A stretch of DNA of 64,000 bases from Asaia bogorensis (GTDB lineage Bacteria; Pseudomonadota; Alphaproteobacteria; Acetobacterales; Acetobacteraceae). Each line of letters opens with the position of its first letter. Position 1 is the stretch's first letter. The stretch spans positions 186,001-250,000 of the forward strand of contig CAMBMS010000003.1 of assembly GCA_945868845.1 (NCBI GenBank), read 5' to 3'. Under the pieces are notes generated by a model. It was not told the DNA's origin. It saw only the letters and a program-made list of their open reading frames with translations, and did no database searches. The translations under genes were made by a program, and so were the position numbers. This document shows, piece by piece, positions 48,818 to 57,275 of the stretch.

Positions 48818-50182
48818 TCAGGCGGGCACCAGAAGATCACTGATGCGGCGGATGTCATCTACCTGCTCGATCCCGTCCAGCATTTCAATCAATCGCTCCG
48901 CGTTCGCCGCTGGCAGCGGTACATGGCAGGACGCAAAGTTACGTCGGAATTTTTCTAAATGCGCCTCCCGGCTCATCGGCTTCGCCGGATTGCCGTATAC
49001 CGTCGTGATCGTACGATGCAGCTCCAGGCCGTTTTTCAGCCGCACGCTCACCGTCACAGGGGTCAACGCATTCGGATCGGGGTTGTCGTCCACTAAGGCC
49101 ACGATGCGCCGCCCCAGATCCAGTGTCTCCGGATCATGCCGGCGCGCGTCACTGAAATCGTCGATCCCCACCGCCCCGCGTAGAAGCGCGCACGCGGAAA
49201 CATAGGGTCCGCAGAGCCGCGCATAGTTCACCCCCATGTCGCCCGTCACCGGCCGTCCGACCAGATGATGCGTCAGCTTTGGTACCCGTGCCTCCCCGGT
49301 GACGACGTCCCTGGCCTTAAACCCATGTTCCTTCTGCAATTCCATGAACCCGTCCAACATCCCATGCGTCGCGCGCCCACTGGGGAATGGCTTGTGCGCT
49401 ACTTCTGTGATGCGCCAGACCCGGCCTATATCACCACGCACCCGCGCGATATCGCCGGCACCCTCGATCATACCGAAATAACCGAACGGACCTTGCAGCA
49501 CGTTCTCGATACTGGGCAGACCGCGCGCCGTCAGGTCGGCGGCGATCAGCGCATTGCGCGCGTTGAAGCCAATCTGCAAACCCAACAACAGGGAACCCTC
49601 GGTATGCGGCTGCATCGTGCCGCACAACTGGCCATACACGTGGCCGAATAGCGAAGCCTGCCGGTCTGCATCAAACCCCAATACGCTGCCCAATGCCGCA
49701 GCGGCAGCAAAAATTCCTCCCGTCGCCGGGCGGAAGAAGCGCAGCCCAGTGGTACTTGCCACACCTAGGTGGCAGGCCACGTCCACGCCCAGCACCACGG
49801 CGCGTACCAACTCGCGCCCACTTACGCCGCCTACCCTGTCGGCATGTGCCATCACGGCAGCCAGGCACACGGTCACGGGGTGCAACACGGCGGCCTCATG
49901 CACGCAGTCGAATTCGGAATTGTGGATCTGGTAACCGTTCACCATCGCTGCGCCTGCCGCGGACAACCTGCGCCTATGTCCCCAACAGCGCACCGTCCCA
50001 TCCCCCAGCATAGCGGCCGAGGACTCAATCAGTTCCGCCACGCACGGGCCGTTGGTGCCGGCCAGCCCAACGCCCAGCGTATCCAGAATAAATATGCGGG
50101 CGGCGCGGACCGCCGCATCCGGCAAATCCACAAATCGCGTATGGCTGCAATGTTCGGCGAACAGGCGGATTGGGTCGGTCAT
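48818..50182 (-). CDS. MmgE/PrpD family protein
   Basis: A 454-aa protein from the ATG at 50182. It shows the family layout: an all-helical first domain with ARIFILDTLGVGLAG, NGYQIHNSEFDCVHEAAVLHPVT and a GGIFAAAAALGSVLGFD stretch, then a smaller mixed domain. The His-rich motifs EAAVLHPV and EVAHKPFPSGRATHG match the expected active-site region. Family members include 2-methylcitrate dehydratase, cis-aconitate decarboxylase and iminodisuccinate epimerase. The specific reaction is unknown here. It starts two bases after the deacetylase stop. Confidence 0.9.
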   Translation of the reverse strand: MTDPIRLFAEHCSHTRFVDLPDAAVRAARIFILDTLGVGLAGTNGPCVAELIESSAAMLGDGTVRCWGHRRRLSAAGAAMVNGYQIHNSEFDCVHEAAVLHPVTVCLAAVMAHADRVGGVSGRELVRAVVLGVDVACHLGVASTTGLRFFRPATGGIFAAAAALGSVLGFDADRQASLFGHVYGQLCGTMQPHTEGSLLLGLQIGFNARNALIAADLTARGLPSIENVLQGPFGYFGMIEGAGDIARVRGDIGRVWRITEVAHKPFPSGRATHGMLDGFMELQKEHGFKARDVVTGEARVPKLTHHLVGRPVTGDMGVNYARLCGPYVSACALLRGAVGIDDFSDARRHDPETLDLGRRIVALVDDNPDPNALTPVTVSVRLKNGLELHRTITTVYGNPAKPMSREAHLEKFRRNFASCHVPLPAANAERLIEMLDGIEQVDDIRRISDLLVPA

Positions 50183-50184
50183 GC

Positions 50185-51036
50185 TCACCCCACAGTAAAC
50201 GGGTGCCGCGCCGCCCAGTGTCGGGCGATTTGCAACCGCGTTGTAACCCACACATCGTCGTGGCGTGCCACATGGTCCAAAAATTTCTCGAAATAGCCAA
50301 TCCGTCCCGGCCGGCCGATGATGCGCAGATGCACGCCCAGTGACATCATGCGTGGCGCCTGCGCGCCCTCACGCAACAACCAGTCGAAACTATCGGTCGC
50401 ATATCGCAGCCAGTCCGACGGCATGTAGCTCGGCGCGGTCCACATCTTCATGTCGTTGCTGTCGATGGCATACGGCAGGATGATGATCGGCTTGCCATCA
50501 ACCGTATCCCAGAAGGGCATGTCGTCGGAGTAGTCATCCATGTGATAGGTGAAGCCTTCCTCCACCAGTAGCCGGCGGGTGTTGTCGGTGAACAGATAGC
50601 GGGAAAGCCAGCCATGCGGGCGTTCGCCGGTAATCTGGCCAATGGATGTCACAGCTTTGCGGATGAAGTCGCGCTCCGCTGCCTCATCCATGTGGAACTG
50701 GTGTACCCAGCGCCAGCCATGCGCACACACCTCATGCCCCCCACCGACGATGCGCCGGGCTAGCTCCGGCGCGCGTTCCAGGCTCATCGCCGCCGCGGTG
50801 AATGTTGCGGTCAGGCCTCGTTCCTCCAGCAACTTCATCACGCGTGGCGCACCGGCCTTAATACCGTATGCATAATTACTTTCGTTACCGTAATTGCGCA
50901 ACGCCTTCTTTATTGTGACGCCCAACTCATCCACCGGCTCCGGCACGCGATCGCCATGTACGATGGAAGGCTCGGATCCTTCCTCGACGTTGACGACCAG
51001 CGACAACGCTAGGCGCGCACCATCCGGCCAAGTCAT
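50185..51036 (-). CDS. NodB-type polysaccharide deacetylase family protein (PuuE-like)
   Basis: A 283-aa protein from the ATG at 51036 (MTWPDGARLALSLVVNVEEGSE). The sequence VVNVEEGSEPSI, GHEVCAHGWRWVHQFHMDEA (metal His pair) and ERPHGWLSRYLFTDNTRRLLVEEGFTYHMDDYSDDMPFW resembles the PuuE/allantoinase-like branch of carbohydrate esterase 4 rather than chitin deacetylases. No signal peptide is seen, so it works in the cytoplasm. In that branch ring amides are hydrolysed. It follows the RidA gene by five bases. Confidence 0.87.
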   Translation of the reverse strand: MTWPDGARLALSLVVNVEEGSEPSIVHGDRVPEPVDELGVTIKKALRNYGNESNYAYGIKAGAPRVMKLLEERGLTATFTAAAMSLERAPELARRIVGGGHEVCAHGWRWVHQFHMDEAAERDFIRKAVTSIGQITGERPHGWLSRYLFTDNTRRLLVEEGFTYHMDDYSDDMPFWDTVDGKPIIILPYAIDSNDMKMWTAPSYMPSDWLRYATDSFDWLLREGAQAPRMMSLGVHLRIIGRPGRIGYFEKFLDHVARHDDVWVTTRLQIARHWAARHPFTVG

Positions 51037-51041
51037 CGCAT

Positions 51042-51389
51042 TTAAACCGTCGCGGTTACAGCAATTTCCACGCGCCAGGCAGGATTCACGAGCCCAGCGA
51101 TGACGCAGGCGCGGGATGGCGCGCAACCGGACGCCAGCCAAGCATCCCACACCACGTTCATCGCGGCCAAATCGGCGATGGCGGGAAGATAGATCGTGGC
51201 ACTCACCAGCTTCGTCTTGCTGCTACCAGCGCGGCGGAGCAAGTCCTCGATTTTCGCCAACACCTGCTTCGTCTGCCCCGTAATGTCCTGGGTAACATCG
51301 TCGGGTACCACTCCGGCGGTGAAAACGAAGCCGTTGGCGACCGTGGATTGAGAGAGCCTTGTGTTTGAATCGAGCCGCTGAATTGTCAT
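51042..51389 (-). CDS. RidA-family enamine/imine deaminase
   Basis: A 115-aa protein from the ATG at 51389, after GGAGGATGCG. The RidA core is readable: FVFTAGVVPDDVTQDITGQTKQVLAKIEDLL, SATIYLP and APSRACVIAGL. The Arg of PSRACV corresponds to the active-site arginine. RidA proteins hydrolyse reactive 2-aminoacrylate-type imines; pathway-linked members act on other enamines. It is the first gene of the five-gene operon, so an imine or ureido intermediate in the pathway is likely. Confidence 0.9.
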   Translation of the reverse strand: MTIQRLDSNTRLSQSTVANGFVFTAGVVPDDVTQDITGQTKQVLAKIEDLLRRAGSSKTKLVSATIYLPAIADLAAMNVVWDAWLASGCAPSRACVIAGLVNPAWRVEIAVTATV

Positions 51390-51514
51390 AACGCATCCTC
51401 CATGCTGGCGTGATTTCAGCCGGTTTCTCGGAACCTGTCCAGGCCGGACACGATGGCCCCAATCCGAGTGAGCGAGCGTTACCCTGGCAGGCCACGCCAC
51501 CGCCACTCAGGCCG

Positions 51515-51776
51515 TGGCGGCCGAGATCGACGTAAAGGTTTTTATGGATCGGCCAATGGCGCCGGAAAACAACCAGGACGTACTGCCAGTCGGGTATCAG
51601 CTCGTGCAACACAAGATAACCCGGCGGTAAGAAAAACCTTAGTCCATATCGACCAGCGTGGGCGTGTCTTCCACAACCCGCGTCACCAGCCATTCGGCAA
51701 TGCCTTTGCGCGCCCAGTATTTGCTCAGGCTCGACGGCGGCAGCAACTCGACGAACGTCGGACTGTTGATCCTGCC
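51515..51776 (-). pseudogene. Fragment of a DUF429-like protein (second decayed copy)
   Basis: On the minus strand the piece reads FVELLPPSSLSKYWARKGIAEWLVTRVVEDTPTLVDMD, then a TAA where the intact family has His. After a frame shift it continues LVLHELIPDWQYVLVVFRRHWPIHKNLYVDL. This aligns step by step with the pseudogene at 38605-39172; the bases encoding GIAEWL are identical over 18 positions in the two copies. The remainder of the gene is missing. Confidence 0.6.
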
Positions 51777-51781
51777 AAAAG

Positions 51782-52147
51782 CTACAGCATCACGACCGCC
51801 CTCCAATCCTCCACCCCGCGACGGGCCGCCTGTTTGGTATCAGAGCCGCCCTCCCGACCGACAATTGGGCTCATGGATCCTGTTGCCAGTCCGCCCGGCC
51901 GGGCTGTCCAACCCGGCCCCAACTCGCGCAGGATGGCCATGGACCGCAGATAGAACTGGCAACCTATGGCTGTCAGCGGTGCACGTTGACCTCCTAACAC
52001 GAGAAGCGGCACATCCAGATGGCGCTTAAGCTTTGCTACCTCCTGCGAGGTGCCAGACTGGGTTGTATTCAATCTCTGAGCCGAAGCCGTGCGGACCCAT
52101 TCCCCCACTACCGCTGTAAAGGGCTGCATGTTCTCTGGAGAGAGCAT
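51782..52147 (-). pseudogene. Possible alpha/beta-hydrolase (dehalogenase-like) C-terminal fragment
   Basis: A 121-codon open frame contains HLDVPLLVLGGQRA followed by MAILRELGPGWTARPGGLA. This is weakly like the stretch before the catalytic His of haloacetate dehalogenase-type alpha/beta hydrolases. No ribosome-binding site, nucleophile elbow or catalytic His is present. It is most likely a gene remnant in the relic-filled stretch before the dioxygenase gene, and could be chance. Confidence 0.3.
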
Positions 52148-52250
52148 TATTCATATCCGAAATAATGGAAATTAGTGAAAACTCTAATTGGATATTCTGA
52201 TGTGATCGCGTAACACTCCTTCACAGATCCACCAATCGGGAGAGTATCTC

Positions 52251-53150
52251 TTGGCATCGACAGTTGCAGCCACGAGCAGAATGACCAGCAAGCGTCGCCA
52301 ACCGCTGATCGGGACGGAGGTGCGCGGCCTCGATCTCAGAAAGCCCCTAGACGAATCCATTCTCGCGAATCTGAACGCGCTCTGGATGGAACACCTGGTA
52401 CTGGTGTTTCCCAACCAACCCATCACGGACGAGCAACATATCGCCTTCGGCCGGCGCTTTGGTGAACTCGAAATTCATCCCTCACTCGCGCATCGATCAT
52501 CACGCAACAAGGAGATTTATCGCGTATCGAACGTCGACGAGGCCGGCCACATCATCCCCGAGAAGGATACGGCCTGGCAGTACTTGAACCTGTCGTGGCT
52601 TTGGCACACCGACAGCTCTTTCCGAGAGATCCCCTCGAAAGGCTCGATACTGCATGGCATCGAGACCACCAACGCCGGCGGCAATACGCTGTTTGCCAAT
52701 ATGTACGCGGCCTATGCTGATCTATCGGAGGACATTAAGCGGCAGATCGAGGGCAAGTGGGTCATCCACGACCACGATTTTATCATCAAGCAGTCGAGGG
52801 AGCTGTCAGCCAAGCAGGACAAGGGTAATTACGATGCGCTTCCTCCGATGCGCCATCCACTGGTACAACTCCATCCGACAACAGGGCGCCAGAGCCTCTT
52901 TCTCTCACCGCATACCATGGTCAATATTGACGGGATGCCGGAGGCAGAGGGGCGCAAGCTACTAGATGAACTGATCGCGCACGCGACAAGCCCGAAGTAC
53001 GTTTACAAGCATAGCTGGGCAATGGATGACGTCATCATGTGGGACAACCGCTGCACCATGCATGCGGTCGAGCCATTCGACAATGTCACCGTCCGCCGTA
53101 TCATGCATCGCGTGACGCTGGTCGGAGATGGCCGGCCGATTGCAGCGTAG
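52251..53150 (+). CDS. TauD/TfdA-family 2-oxoglutarate- and Fe(II)-dependent dioxygenase
   Basis: A 299-aa dioxygenase. The iron ligands are His119 and Asp121 in SWLWHTDSSF and the distal His271 in RCTMHAVEPFD. The 2-oxoglutarate-binding Arg is in RRIMHRVTL. The TTG at 52251 has GGGAGAG upstream; an ATG ten codons later is the alternative. TfdA-type wording (GIETTNAGGNTLFANMYAAY) fits hydroxylation of an aryloxy or other carboxylate side chain. It stands alone on the plus strand and diverges from the RidA operon across about 860 bases. Confidence 0.9.
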   Translation: MASTVAATSRMTSKRRQPLIGTEVRGLDLRKPLDESILANLNALWMEHLVLVFPNQPITDEQHIAFGRRFGELEIHPSLAHRSSRNKEIYRVSNVDEAGHIIPEKDTAWQYLNLSWLWHTDSSFREIPSKGSILHGIETTNAGGNTLFANMYAAYADLSEDIKRQIEGKWVIHDHDFIIKQSRELSAKQDKGNYDALPPMRHPLVQLHPTTGRQSLFLSPHTMVNIDGMPEAEGRKLLDELIAHATSPKYVYKHSWAMDDVIMWDNRCTMHAVEPFDNVTVRRIMHRVTLVGDGRPIAA

Positions 53151-53249
53151 CCACACCGGCAGATTGCGGCGGATCTTTCGACACGGAATGGCCCGCCTTT
53201 CGCGCTAGTCAAGGGCCAACCGAATATGCATCCTCCAGTTCAGTCAGGA

Positions 53250-53425
53250 CCGAGCCACCCGCTGTCAGACCTTTGTCGATACCCTGCGCCAGCAAGTGGC
53301 CAAGACGCCCGTCATTTACATGGGTGAAACCGGATTCCGCATCGATGGCAAGACGTAATGGCTCATATCGCCTCTACCTACCTGCCGACGTTCTATTCTG
53401 TCTCCGCCATGAGAGTGGTCGAAAA
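53250..53425 (+). mobile_element. IS66-family transposase fragment
   Basis: One frame reads FVDTLRQQVAKTPVIYMGETGFRIDGKT, then a TAA. The next frame continues AHIASTYLPTFYSVSAMR. This matches the catalytic core of IS66-type TnpC (D-E-T-G-F-R-I-x-G-K-x-x-W-L-H-I-A-S-T), with the catalytic Asp changed to Gly. Only about 55 codons remain, with a stop and a frameshift, so it is dead. Confidence 0.75.
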
Positions 53426-53616
53426 ACGGTCAAACCATACCCCACTCCGATCCATCGACCGTTGTGATCAAGCAAGTCAACGCGGAGTAATGGAGGCAGA
53501 GCCAGACGCCAACTTGCGCTGTGCCTAAGATCCGGTGATAGAATCGTCCTGGAGATCTATTGACCGCAGAACAGGCTGATACCGCCCCCCGCCCAAGCCA
53601 CCGTAAGGAAGCCCCC

Positions 53617-55485
53617 GTGACAAATTCGAAACCCGTCCTCATCGACCGCCATCCAGGCCGGTCAGCTCAGACCATAGGCCTCGCGCACGCACTTGGCACC
53701 GATCCGGATCTGATCCACCAGCCGTCAGTCGGCGTTGTCGGGACGAAGGGCGACAGCCAGTGCTATCTCGGCGTGATGGCGAAGGTCGACGCAATTCATG
53801 CCAGACTCAGGAGCCGCATCGGCCAGGGGCCCGATCAACTACGCCTGCGTCTTGTTCAGCCCGAGTACACGATCGCCACGTCGGATGGAATCCGTAACGG
53901 AACGCGGGAGATGCGCTACTCACTGATCGGCCGCGAGGTCACGCACGACGCGCTGTGTGAACATCTGGAAGCCACCGGCCTTGCCGGCACCATCGCGGTT
54001 GTCGCCTGCGACAAACCTCCAGTGGGCACGCTCGCCGCGCTGCTGGAGCACAACCAGCCCGCAATCATCATGTCCGACGGACCCATTCATCCAGGCATCG
54101 ACCCTAATACTGGTGAGCCCCTAGACATAATCAGCGCCTACCAAGTCGCCGGAAACCCGGACGCCGCCTTTCGCCATCATATCGCCTGCCATGCCTGCCC
54201 AGGCATTGGGAGCTGCGGTGGTATGTTCACCTACAATACGATGCAAACTTTCATCGGCGTCGTCGGCATGCAGCCGCTGCACATGGTCGCACCCGCGTCC
54301 GACGATCCACGCCGGGTCAAGGAGTTCGCGGACGAACTGGTCGGCTACCTCGCCAACATGATGGACACAGGCCTGAAACCGCGCGACATCGTCAAGCGGG
54401 ATTCTATCCGCAATGCCGTGATCGTGGCGATGGCGATCGGCGGATCGACCAATGTCACGCTGCACGCGCCGGAGATCGCCCGTGCCGCTGGGTATGCTGA
54501 TTTCTGGAAGGACATAATGACGCCGAAGGAGTTCAACCACCTTTCCCGCGATATCGTGCCGGTGCTCACGGACGCCAGACCCTACGGCAACTACTCGATG
54601 GTCGATATCGACCGTGTCGGCGGCGTGCAAGTGATCGTGCGCGAACTCCTCGAAGCTGGGCTCCTCAACGGCGACATGCTAACCTGCACGGGTGACACGC
54701 TGAGTGCTCAGGTGGCGCGCCTCAGCGCTAAATCTCCAGATGGAAAGGTGATTCGAACGGTCGAGAAACCCTACAAGCCGACTGGTGGTCTGCGCGTCCT
54801 TGGCGGTAACCTGTCTCCAGATTTCTCGGCGATCCTGAAGCTCGCTGGCGTCGAAGGCGGCCTCGAAAACAACATCTTCCGGGGTAACGCGCGAGTGTTC
54901 GAGGGTGAGCAGGCGTTGCTCAACGTGCTCGACCAGACGCCGGAGACCTTCCATAACAACGACATGATCATCGTGCGCTACGAAGGGCCGAGCGGGGCGC
55001 CGGGTATGCCGGAAATGCTCGACCCGACCTCGCGCATCACTACGCTCTGCCGGGAGCGCAGCATCGTCGTGGGGTTGATGACCGACGCGCGCTTCTCCGG
55101 TGGATCGGTTGGTCTTGTCATCGGACATGTTGGACCGGAAGCCGCGCTTGGCGGTCCGATCGCATTCATTGAGGATGGCGACGAGATCGTCGTCGATCTG
55201 AACACGAACACGCTGACCTGCGTCGCGTTGAACGATTTCGCCACTCTGGGGGCGCGCCAGGCCGTGTGGGAAAAGGAAACCGCAGCCAACGGCGGCGTCC
55301 ATCCGAAATGTGGTGCAGCCGACACCCGTCTGCTGCATCGCGCGCGTCAGATGGCGGTCCCGGCCACACAGGGCGGCGGAATGCACCCCAACCGGGAGGT
55401 CTGGGTCCGCGCGCCGCGGGCTGCCGAGCGCTCAGGCTTCGTGCCCATGAACAAACATCGACAGGATACGAACAGGGCGTTCTGA
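53617..55485 (+). CDS. IlvD/Edd-family dehydratase
   Basis: A 622-aa iron-sulfur dehydratase from the GTG at 53617 after AAGGAAG; a TTG at 53560 is possible. Cluster cysteines are Cys49 in GDSQCYLG, Cys131 in VACDKPPVGT and Cys200 in CPGIGSCGGMFTYNTMQ. Metal and substrate residues appear in SDGIRNGTREMRYSLIGRE and LMTDARFSGGSVGLVIGHVGPEA. The family includes dihydroxyacid dehydratase and sugar-acid dehydratases. Divergent wording (ACDKPPVGT, TYNTMQ) and isolation from ilv genes suggest a sugar-acid or other catabolic dehydratase rather than IlvD of branched-chain synthesis. Confidence 0.88.
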   Translation: MTNSKPVLIDRHPGRSAQTIGLAHALGTDPDLIHQPSVGVVGTKGDSQCYLGVMAKVDAIHARLRSRIGQGPDQLRLRLVQPEYTIATSDGIRNGTREMRYSLIGREVTHDALCEHLEATGLAGTIAVVACDKPPVGTLAALLEHNQPAIIMSDGPIHPGIDPNTGEPLDIISAYQVAGNPDAAFRHHIACHACPGIGSCGGMFTYNTMQTFIGVVGMQPLHMVAPASDDPRRVKEFADELVGYLANMMDTGLKPRDIVKRDSIRNAVIVAMAIGGSTNVTLHAPEIARAAGYADFWKDIMTPKEFNHLSRDIVPVLTDARPYGNYSMVDIDRVGGVQVIVRELLEAGLLNGDMLTCTGDTLSAQVARLSAKSPDGKVIRTVEKPYKPTGGLRVLGGNLSPDFSAILKLAGVEGGLENNIFRGNARVFEGEQALLNVLDQTPETFHNNDMIIVRYEGPSGAPGMPEMLDPTSRITTLCRERSIVVGLMTDARFSGGSVGLVIGHVGPEAALGGPIAFIEDGDEIVVDLNTNTLTCVALNDFATLGARQAVWEKETAANGGVHPKCGAADTRLLHRARQMAVPATQGGGMHPNREVWVRAPRAAERSGFVPMNKHRQDTNRAF

Positions 55486-55962
55486 TCGCGAAGACATGGC
55501 CACAAAGCGATCTCAGAAGCGCCAGCATCTCCGCCGCACTTTCCGGGGTCTCCCAAAGACCCGCGTAGGAGCGGCGCGGAGGCGGCACGGCTGTTCCATC
55601 GGCGCAATGGGGAGCCGGACCAACGCTGATATTACGCATCCAAGGCCGTTCGCCTTGGCGATGACCTACAGCTCGTTGGTGAACTCCCCCCCCCCGCATG
55701 TCTTGCAAGGCCTTACATACAAGAACGAAAAATATGACCGCTATCCCAAATCTGGGCCATAGGCGCTGACGGGGAACATGCGAAGAATAAGAGGCGCTAG
55801 AAAAAAGTACAATACTCACTTTATTCCGGCAGGCATGACGTGAGTGCATTACGCTCTGATTCTGCCGCTGTTACGATGAAATTTAATTCCTCCGCCATCC
55901 CAGCGCCCGCTCCAACCCCCGGAGCAAAATACCCCAAGGCACGACGCTCAGAAGACCATGGG
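55486..55962. other. Intergenic region, no recognised gene
   Basis: About 480 bases between two convergent genes. A run of ten C at 55686-55695 is present. A short frame ending at 55762 (LTYKNEKYDRYPKSGP) has no recognisable family. No hairpin with a T-run was found. Confidence 0.4.
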
Positions 55963-56589
55963 TCAGTCGCGCGGCGGCGCCGTAATCTTGGCAAACGACT
56001 CGCGCACCGTCAGTTTCGCATGGTATGCAGAGAGACTTGCGTGCCGGCCAATAATCGCTTTAGTGGCGGGGAACTTCATGCCGTAATCCAGCATCGGAAT
56101 AACGTTCATATCGGCATAGGTCAGCGACGCCCCACACAGATAACCGGTGGCGGCCAATGCCTTGTCGAGTACGGCGACAATTTTTTCGATCTCGGGCACC
56201 GCTGCATTGATTTTCGCCATGTCTGGGCCTTTTTCCTTGTCCGCGAAAGCTGTCGGCACGACAAACTGGCGCATGATCCAGTGATCGACCTTGGCGTTGC
56301 CATAAGATGTCCACTGCATGCACAGCGCCGCTCCTACGGCATCAGTCGGTAGGAATTTTGGGCCGGCGAACGCGTTATCGATATAGACCGCGAGCGCAGC
56401 GCTTTCGAACAGTGCCACGCCCCCATGCCGCAGGCACGGAATCAGGCCGGCTGGGTGGATCGCGTTCACATCCGGGCTGTGCGGGCGGGCCGGGGTCAGC
56501 TTATAGGCGACGCCTTTTTCTTCGCAGAGCATACGAATGGACCGCACATAATTCGAATTCGGCCCACCGATGATTTCCAGATCAGCCAT
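55963..56589 (-). CDS. Glutathione S-transferase family protein
   Basis: A 208-aa GST from the ATG at 56589, preceded by GAGGCTGAGATC. The N-terminal thioredoxin fold has LEIIGGPNSNYVRSIRMLCEEKGV. The glutathione-binding bend is AGLIPCLRHGG with FESAALAVYIDNAF. The C-terminal helical domain contains GASLTYADMNVIPMLDYG. The Ser/Asn of PNSNYVRS lies where the catalytic Ser or Cys is expected. It faces an epimerase gene; a role in isomerising or detoxifying a catabolic intermediate is possible. Confidence 0.88.
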   Translation of the reverse strand: MADLEIIGGPNSNYVRSIRMLCEEKGVAYKLTPARPHSPDVNAIHPAGLIPCLRHGGVALFESAALAVYIDNAFAGPKFLPTDAVGAALCMQWTSYGNAKVDHWIMRQFVVPTAFADKEKGPDMAKINAAVPEIEKIVAVLDKALAATGYLCGASLTYADMNVIPMLDYGMKFPATKAIIGRHASLSAYHAKLTVRESFAKITAPPRD

Positions 56590-57275
56590 GATCTCAGCCT
56601 CTTCCTCTGTTATGTAGGACAATCCCCAGTTGCGCATCCGGCGAGGGAAGTGCTTCGTTCTCTCTTGAAACGTTCCTGACGGCCATCGTCTGTCCAGACC
56701 CTACACATCGACGACTTGGGAGGCGACTCCGCCGCAAGCATTCCCGAACAAAGTCGCGCCTTCGCCGTCGGATCGGTAGTCCCCGACATAAATCAACACT
56801 TCCGGCTCGCTACATCATCCGAAATTTACCCCATGACCTCTGTTTGTGTTAAATTTTTGTATATTATCTTTAACTACAGCATCCTCGTAGGCTGCCCTGT
56901 TGCGTGGCATTACCCTCTGCTTCTAACCATCCCGACCGTGACGCGTGGGGCCGGTACCCGCTCCCGTCGCGTCCGGACAACCCAAACGTCGACCACGTCT
57001 GGTTCGAAATCGCGATGAAGCGACTGCCTTAGAAATCTATGTCTGACGGACAGAGACCCGCATCAGCGCACTCTCGCTAAATAGGGCGGGAGGACGCTAT
57101 CTTTGGTCAACATTGCGGAATGCGCTATTGTCGCCATACGGGCTTGACGAGCGAAACTCCGGCGAGCATTCGGGCTAGAGTAGCGTGATTGATGCAGCCA
57201 GTAGCCCGGACCAGGGTGGTTCTGCTGGCGACCGTCGCCCACTTCGGTCGATGGCACATCCAAGGGAGTAGCGAT
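56590..57275. other. Intergenic region with a possible gene tail
   Basis: About 690 bases between the divergent GST and epimerase genes. On the plus strand one frame ends SRPDNPNVDHVWFEIAMKRL before a TAG at about 57030 and looks protein-like, but I cannot assign a family. It may be the C-terminus of a lost gene. An A+T-rich stretch at about 56845-56880 could hold promoter elements. Confidence 0.35.

Noticed and set aside
55166-55849. Minus-strand open frame of over 200 codons beyond and across the dehydratase 3' end
   Set aside because: Its left part is antisense to the dehydratase, and its remaining part shows no family features or start signals.
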